A stretch of DNA of 64,000 nt from assembly GCF_000741525.1 (NCBI RefSeq), contig NZ_JGYP01000002.1, forward strand, positions 1 to 64,000, written 5' to 3'. Source of the DNA: Bifidobacterium bohemicum DSM 22767 (GTDB taxonomy: Bacteria > Actinomycetota > Actinomycetes > Actinomycetales > Bifidobacteriaceae). A model generated the notes under the pieces. It worked only from the letters and a program-made list of their open reading frames with translations. It did not search any database and had not been told where the DNA came from. The position numbers and the translations under genes were made by a program. Below, piece by piece: positions 58,538-64,000 of this stretch. Every line of letters begins with the position of its first letter. The first letter of the stretch is position 1.

Positions 58538-59443
58538 ATGCATGATCCAACCCCGCCAAACCCGATCGCCCACCGCCAACCGCAAGACAACGCCGAGCAG
58601 ACCAACCCCCTGTTCCCCGGACGGGCATTCATCTCGACCGTGCTCGACGCTTTGGAAAGCAAGGAGACCATGACCGGCACGATGACGGGACGCTACATCC
58701 AGCGGGCCGTCATGGCGGGTCTGTTCGTCGGCATATTCTTCGCCGCGTTCTGGGTGATCATCGGGCAGGCAAGCATGGGCGGACCAGGACTCAGGCTGGC
58801 CGGAAAAGTGATTGCGGGCATCACTTTCGGATGGGCGCTGGTGCTTATCTACTACACGAACTCCGAACTGTTGACCTCGAACATGATGGTGGTGAGCGTG
58901 GGCGCCTATCACAAGCGCATCGGATGGGCGCATTCGTTGAAGCTGCTCGGCCTGTGCCTGGTGGGCAATCTGCTCGGGGCGCTGGTCGTGGCCATCATCC
59001 TGAGGTTCTCGTCAATCGTGTCGGGCCCCGCTCTGGCGCAGATGCTTGCGGCCTGCAATACCAAGATCGCCTACCTAAACTCTTGGTTCGGCATCGCGGA
59101 CCTGTTCGTGCGGGCGATTCTGTGCAATTTCTGCATCAACATCGCCATGCTCATGGTCTATAACGGCAAACTTACCAATGATTTCACCAAATGCACGATT
59201 ATGGTGGTGGCCGTATTCGTCTTCACGTTCTGCGGCTTCGAACATTCGGTGGCCGACTCGGCGATGTTCCTCATTCTTGGAACGCACGGACTGGTCAACG
59301 CCTGGAAGGCCGTGCTGGTCATCATCGTCGCGATCCTCGGCAACCTCGTAGGCGGCGGCATCCTGATCGGTCTGAACTTCGCCACGATGAACGACGAACG
59401 CGGCATAGGCATTGACAAAACGGGGATCGGTGCCGAAGCATAG
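58538..59443 (+). CDS. Formate/nitrite transporter (FNT) family channel
   Basis: Membrane channel for small monovalent anions such as formate or nitrite, 301 residues with six membrane helices. The family's gating/central histidine is in CGFEHSVADSAMF, and the loop segments NSELLTSNMM and LCNFCINIAMLMVYNGK are in place. A hydrophilic N-terminal tail of about 40 residues precedes the first helix. The ATG at 58538 has AAGGG about ten bases upstream and is preferred to 58514. Substrate cannot be told from sequence; the divergent NirK-like gene hints at nitrite, while formate export would also fit a bifidobacterium-like fermenter. Confidence 0.9.
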   Translation: MHDPTPPNPIAHRQPQDNAEQTNPLFPGRAFISTVLDALESKETMTGTMTGRYIQRAVMAGLFVGIFFAAFWVIIGQASMGGPGLRLAGKVIAGITFGWALVLIYYTNSELLTSNMMVVSVGAYHKRIGWAHSLKLLGLCLVGNLLGALVVAIILRFSSIVSGPALAQMLAACNTKIAYLNSWFGIADLFVRAILCNFCINIAMLMVYNGKLTNDFTKCTIMVVAVFVFTFCGFEHSVADSAMFLILGTHGLVNAWKAVLVIIVAILGNLVGGGILIGLNFATMNDERGIGIDKTGIGAEA

Positions 59444-59570
59444 GAGTTAGGCATACGGGCTGTTTTAGCGGAGCGAGCGACACACGAGGTTCGTGTAAGC
59501 CCCCGGGTACGATCGCATACCATCAACGGATAAGACAGCTTGATGTTCCGATCTCTGCAAGGAGCCTACT

Positions 59571-60596
59571 ATGCTGAATTTCGTCAATGATTACTCGGAA
59601 GGCGCCGATCCTTCGATCCTCAAGCGGCTGGCCGAAACCAATATGGACCAGCTTCCCGGCTATGGCGGCGACGAATACACGGCGCACGCCAAGAAGCGCA
59701 TACGTCAGGCGTGCGGTTGCCCCGAAGCCGACGTATGGTTTCTGGTGGGCGGCACTCAGACCAACCAGACCGTCATCGACACCATCACACCGCGCTGGGC
59801 CGGCGTGGTTGCGGCCACCAACGGGCACGTCAATGTGCACGAGGCGGGCGCCATTGAGTCCACCGGACACAAGGTACTGACGGTGCCCGGCCATGAAGGC
59901 AAACTCGACCCCGACCGACTGGATCGCTTCTGCGCCGATTTTTATGCGGACGGCAACTACGAACACATGGTCTTCCCAGGGGCGGTCTACATCTCGCACC
60001 CCACTGAATACGGCACACTCTATTCAAAGGCCGAACTCGAGGCAATCGCCAAGGTCGCGCACAGATACGACATGCCGCTGTTCTTGGATGGAGCGCGGCT
60101 CGGATACGGCCTTGCCGCCGAAGGCACGGACGTGACGCTTGAGGACATCGCACGCATTACCGACGTGTTCTATATCGGCGGCACCAAGGTCGGAGCGTTG
60201 TTCGGAGAGGCCGTGGTCTTCACCAAAGGCAATACACCGAAGCACTTCCTCACGCTGATCAAACAGCACGGGGCGCTTCTGGCGAAAGGCTGGCTGCTCG
60301 GACTCCAGTTCGACACCCTGTTCACCGACGACCTGTACATCCGGATCGCACGGAATGCCAACAACATGGCGGCGCAGATCCGCACGGCTCTCGACGCGAG
60401 GGGCTACCGGCGTGTATACCACTCGACGACCAACCAGACGTTCATCGTCATGAGTCAGCCGACCATCGACCGACTTTCCGAAGGCGTCGGCATGGGCTTT
60501 CTCGAAAAGTACGACGATACGCGTTCCGTGATGCGCATCTGCACCAGCTGGGCCACGACACAGGGACACGTCGATCAGCTCATCTCGCTGCTGTGA
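59571..60596 (+). CDS. Threonine-aldolase-like PLP enzyme
   Basis: A 341-residue pyridoxal-phosphate enzyme of the beta-eliminating lyase/low-specificity threonine aldolase family. The PLP lysine is in FYIGGTKVGALFGEAVV, the Asp that holds the ring nitrogen in LFLDGARLGYGL, and the N-terminal substrate block is MLNFVNDYSEGADPSILKRL. It probably cleaves L-threonine or L-allo-threonine to glycine and acetaldehyde, though the exact substrate is not proven. AAGGAG before the ATG gives a clear start. It follows the FNT gene by 127 bases. Confidence 0.9.
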   Translation: MLNFVNDYSEGADPSILKRLAETNMDQLPGYGGDEYTAHAKKRIRQACGCPEADVWFLVGGTQTNQTVIDTITPRWAGVVAATNGHVNVHEAGAIESTGHKVLTVPGHEGKLDPDRLDRFCADFYADGNYEHMVFPGAVYISHPTEYGTLYSKAELEAIAKVAHRYDMPLFLDGARLGYGLAAEGTDVTLEDIARITDVFYIGGTKVGALFGEAVVFTKGNTPKHFLTLIKQHGALLAKGWLLGLQFDTLFTDDLYIRIARNANNMAAQIRTALDARGYRRVYHSTTNQTFIVMSQPTIDRLSEGVGMGFLEKYDDTRSVMRICTSWATTQGHVDQLISLL

Positions 60597-60615
60597 AGTC
60601 GTTCCCCGATACGAA

Positions 60616-61868
60616 TCAGCCGGCAGCATCGCGTATCGCCTCACGTTCCATTGCCACGAAACGACTTACGCATGCGGCAATGGAATAGTTCTCGCGGGCT
60701 TCTTCGGCATATTTCGAGGACCAACGGCGACTCTCGGCGGGATGCTCAATCCACCAGTCGATACGTGCTGCGAGCGCCGTTGCATCATGTGCCGGGAATA
60801 GCGATTGACCAACCAACGCGAACTGGTCGGCCGCGGACAACGACGAACGAGCAAGCACCGGAACCAGCCCCGAGGTGATGGCCTCCAGAACGCTCAATGA
60901 TTCGATATCCACAATCGAAGGGTGAACCAGCAAGTCCGCCTGGCGCAAAAGGTTCGGCATTTCATCGTTCGAATGGAAGCCTATATGGACCAGCGAGGAA
61001 TCCGGCAGCAGGCGGCCGCTCAAACGGTTCAGATACCGTTTGAGCGGTCCGGTTCCGCAGATCGTCAAATCGATCCGTGAGACGTATCTGCTTTGCGCAA
61101 CGGCACGGATCAAGGTTTCGTAATCTTTTTCGCGGCTGAGACGACCTGATGCAACGATGCGGAACGGGCGGTTCAGACGGAAGGTCCTGCGCGTTTGCAG
61201 GTTGGGCGTCTTTGCATGCATCAAGTTCGAGTCATTCGATGGCGCCGAAGGGAACGATTCGTCGCTTTCATGCGATACATCAGACCCCTTGGGCATATCA
61301 GGGTTTGGATGGAAACGGTCCGAATAACCGTTCGATATGACGCGCAACTGGGTTGCGATCATACGGCTTGGAGCGTGGATATGGCCGACGTCGCGATACA
61401 GCCAGTGATCGAACAGATGGTACAGAGCCGTCGGCAGGCCGGGCACGTAACGCAATGGCCCGGACGAATAGGTGATGTTCTCCGGTTGAAGGTGAAAGCC
61501 CGCGGTGACCGGCAACCCCATCGATTTCGCCACGGACAATGCCCGGCGACCGAACCTGAACGGCATATAGACATGAACGACATCCGCCCCCATGAAGGCC
61601 CTGCAGAACAAGGCGTCGTTCGGAGCGGCGAACTGCATTTGTTGTTTGGCCGCCAGCCACGACACCAGCGGGATGTCGTGCACCTTGGCCGAATACCGCG
61701 GCGTGCCGATGCCGACCAGTCGCACCTTGTGACCCTGTCGCTCAAGCCCTTCGCATACTGCAACGCGGAATTGGAAATGCCATTCCCCTTGTTGCCGATC
61801 GTATCGATGACGAACACAATGGTCAACGGCACGTCATCACCGCCTCTGAAGTCCTGCGAATCAGTCAT
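60616..61868 (-). pseudogene. GT4-family glycosyltransferase with internal frameshift
   Basis: The C-terminal part (60616-61725) encodes a GT-B/GT4 transferase: FHLQPENITYSS, RIVASGRLSREKDYETLIRA, CGTGPLKRYL and the sugar-nucleotide motif HPSIVDIESLSVLEAI. The N-terminal strand LTIVFVIDTIGNKGNGISNS lies in another frame upstream and ends in AKGL. Reading one frame to 61747 and the other after it rejoins the protein as AKGL-ERQGHKVRLVGIGTP. A single missing base near 61744-61747, in a run where GGCCTT is expected and GGCTT is found, explains it. It is either a pseudogene or an assembly error. The start at 61868 is tentative; 61886 is possible. It is divergent from purT. Confidence 0.8.
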
Positions 61869-61964
61869 ATCAATCATCGTAGCCATGTCGCTTGTCATCA
61901 TGGGCCGGTTGTTCGCACTGCCCGCCGTTATGATATCGACCGCTCTCCATGCCATAATGTGCAT

Positions 61965-63263
61965 ATGACAAGCAAGGCGCACACCTCCGTTCCCCACTCC
62001 CCATCGACCGACCGTCCGCTCGGCGCCCCATCAGGTCGCCACCAAACCCGTGTGTTGCTGTTGGGTTCAGGTGAACTGGGGCGCGAAATCGCCATCGAAC
62101 TGGCACGGTTCGGAGCGAGGGTCATCGCGGCCGACAGTTACGACGACGCGCCGGCGATGCAGGTGGTGCAGGAGCGTCACGTCATCGACATGACCGACCC
62201 GATTGCCCTGAATGCACTGATCGCCGAGACGCGGCCTTCTATCATCGTTCCCGAAATCGAGGCCATCGCGACTTCCGCACTCAACGGAGCCGCTTCCGCC
62301 GGCATTCAGGTTGTCCCCAGCTCGCGTATAACCTCCATCTGCATGGATCGCGAGGCGTTGAGGAGACTGGCGCACGAGACGCTTGACCTTCCCACCACCC
62401 CTTATCGTTTCGCCGGTTCGCTTGAAGAGCTGCGACGCGGTGCCGAAGGCATAGGGTTCCCCTGCGTGGTCAAGCCGGTCATGAGCTCGTCCGGTCACGG
62501 GCAAAGCGTCTTGCATTCGGCCGACGACGTTGACGCCGCTTGGTCCGAAGCGCAATTCGGCCGACGTGACGTCGCGGATGGCGGTGTCTCACGAGTCATC
62601 GTCGAAGCGTTCGTGCCCTTGGATTACGAACTGACGATGCTTACCGTCAGCTCCAGCGCAGGCATCGTCACCTGCGCCCCCATCGGGCAAAGACAGGAAA
62701 ACGGCGATTATCGCGAATCCTGGCAACCGGCGGGCGTCGAAGCCTCGACGCTTAAGCGGGCGCAGGATATCGCGACCGCGGTCGTTGAAGGGCTTGCCGA
62801 CATCGCTCATCACGACGGAGAACGAGGATGGGGCGTCTTCGGCGTCGAACTTTTCGTGCTCAGAGACGGAAGCGTGCTTTTTAACGAGGTCTCCCCCCGT
62901 CCCCACGACACCGGCATGGTCACCATGATTTCGCAACGGTTGAACGAATTCGCACTGCATGCTCGCGCCATTCTAGGCATTCCCGTCACCCAAGACGATG
63001 TCGCGCTGTCAATGCGCGCAGGCCAAGTCGCGGCAAGCCATGCCATTGTGTCCACCGGCGAAGGCGAGGTCGTCTTCCACAACGTTCCACAGGCGCTTGC
63101 CCACGACGACACCGACCTCCGGGTGTTCGGCAAGCCGGCCGTTCATGGTCATCGCCGCATGGCAGTGGCCCTGGCCGTTGGCGAGAACAACCAAAATGCG
63201 CGAGATGCTGCCACCGAAATCGTTGATTCATTGTCGATTCAGGTTTGCGACGGTGAAGTCTGA
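61965..63263 (+). CDS. purT: Formate-dependent GAR transformylase PurT
   Basis: ATP-grasp enzyme making formylglycinamide ribonucleotide from GAR with formate and ATP instead of formyl-tetrahydrofolate. The 432-residue product has RVLLLGSGELGREIAIELAR, the grasp segment FPCVVKPVMSSSGHGQSV, and the metal-binding block FGVELFVLRDGSVLFNEVSP followed by RPHDTGMVT. It begins with a 25-residue non-conserved leader. The ATG at 61965 has no clear Shine-Dalgarno; a GTG at 61959 is two codons earlier. purC follows after 156 bases, so the two probably belong to a purine gene group. Use of formate fits an organism with pyruvate-formate lyase and an FNT channel. Confidence 0.94.
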   Translation: MTSKAHTSVPHSPSTDRPLGAPSGRHQTRVLLLGSGELGREIAIELARFGARVIAADSYDDAPAMQVVQERHVIDMTDPIALNALIAETRPSIIVPEIEAIATSALNGAASAGIQVVPSSRITSICMDREALRRLAHETLDLPTTPYRFAGSLEELRRGAEGIGFPCVVKPVMSSSGHGQSVLHSADDVDAAWSEAQFGRRDVADGGVSRVIVEAFVPLDYELTMLTVSSSAGIVTCAPIGQRQENGDYRESWQPAGVEASTLKRAQDIATAVVEGLADIAHHDGERGWGVFGVELFVLRDGSVLFNEVSPRPHDTGMVTMISQRLNEFALHARAILGIPVTQDDVALSMRAGQVAASHAIVSTGEGEVVFHNVPQALAHDDTDLRVFGKPAVHGHRRMAVALAVGENNQNARDAATEIVDSLSIQVCDGEV

Positions 63264-63419
63264 CCAAATGGCTTTGCAGCATCCGTCAAATCTTCTGCAC
63301 TGATTGTTGGCGGGCAGATCCTGACCACTCTGAAATCTATTTGTAATCCGAAATTGTTATGATGTTTCAGTAAGTTCACCTCATTCAAGCAGTCTCGTTT
63401 TCTACGGGAAGGGCGAATC

Positions 63420-64000
63420 ATGGAGAAACTGGACATGCTCTATAGGGGCAAGGCCAAAGAGCTCTATTCAACCGACGACCCTGATGTGCTGTGGGTCAAA
63501 TATATGGATCAGGCGACCGCCGGAGACGGCGCGAAAAAAGCACAGATCCAAGGAAAGGGAATCCTCAACAACCGAATCACCACGGTACTGTTTCGACTGT
63601 TGGAAGCCGAAGGCGTCAAAACCCACTTCATCAGGCGCATTTCCGACACTGAGCAGCTCAACGAAAAAATCAGCATGTTTCCGCTGGAAATCATCATGCG
63701 CAACACAGCGGCTGGTTCATTCGCCAAACGTTACGGCATAGAGGAAGGAACGGCACTCAAACGCCCGATTCTCGAATTCTGCTATAAATCCGACGAGTTG
63801 CATGACCCGTTCATCAACATCGACGGCATAGTGGCGCTCGGACTGGCCACGGAGGAACAGATGGCCGAAGTCTCACGGCAAGCGCGGGACATCAACGACA
63901 AACTCACCTCGATTTTCGACCGGATTGGCGTGAAGCTTGTGGACTTCAAGATCGAAGAGGGGGTCAACCCGCAAGGGCAAATCGTTCTGGCCGACGAAAT
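63420..64000 (+). CDS. purC: SAICAR synthetase PurC (partial, runs off the window)
   Basis: Joins aspartate to CAIR in purine synthesis. The first 193 codons are present, open to the window edge. The product starts [20 protein letters not shown] with the ATP-binding RGKAKE motif, has [36 protein letters not shown] (PurC signature) and [18 protein letters not shown] before the ATG supports the start. Confidence 0.95.
   Translation, partial: MEKLDMLYRGKAKELYSTDDPDVLWVKYMDQATAGDGAKKAQIQGKGILNNRITTVLFRLLEAEGVKTHFIRRISDTEQLNEKISMFPLEIIMRNTAAGSFAKRYGIEEGTALKRPILEFCYKSDELHDPFINIDGIVALGLATEEQMAEVSRQARDINDKLTSIFDRIGVKLVDFKIEEGVNPQGQIVLADE

Overview
The window looks like a stretch of chromosome from a Bifidobacterium or a close relative. 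This rests on moderately high GC, actinobacterial gene families (DUF3027, cold-shock proteins with C-terminal extensions, a helicase-dead PriA, LytR_C, a PGKGP-loop EF-P), the pup-pafA / dop-arc pupylation locus without proteasome core genes beside it, and the order efp-nusB-carA-carB / gmk / rpoZ / metK / priA / fmt. The species is not established. Almost all of it is core genome; no rRNA, phage, insertion sequence or CRISPR array was seen.

Layout. 1-8 kb (minus strand): clpC, a DUF3027 protein, a cold-shock protein, a histidine kinase/response regulator pair and a TPM-domain membrane protein. 8-11 kb: a gene-poor gap and a large DUF285-repeat surface protein, the most accessory-looking part. 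11-14 kb: groEL under two tandem CIRCE operators, a second cold-shock gene and a LytR_C membrane protein. 14-24 kb (plus): ung, then a tightly overlapped MoxR-DUF58-VWA operon, purB and a large LPG-synthase-like membrane protein. 24-31 kb: HU, an inositol-phosphatase-like protein lacking key metal ligands, pup-pafA, and convergent dop-arc.

31-48 kb (mostly minus): fmt, a HAD hydrolase, priA, a small membrane protein between inverted repeats, a cyclopropane-fatty-acid synthase next to metK (SAM user and SAM maker), rpoZ, a decayed helix-turn-helix gene, gmk, an amidohydrolase, carB-carA, nusB and efp. 49-54 kb: the str operon rpsL-rpsG-fusA-tuf. 54-60 kb: a 46-residue ORF, tRNA-His, a very large membrane/cupredoxin/nitrite-reductase-like fusion divergent from a formate/nitrite channel, and a threonine-aldolase-like enzyme. 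60-64 kb: a glycosyltransferase broken by one frameshift, purT, and the start of purC.

The best candidates for something little described are the NnrS-like + cupredoxin + NirK-like fusion with its neighbouring FNT channel (possible nitrite/NO handling), the pupylation locus whose ATPase lacks the usual proteasome-docking tail, and the metal-ligand-deficient inositol-phosphatase relative just upstream of pup. Starts were chosen from ribosome-binding sites and family N-termini and are marked where doubtful.
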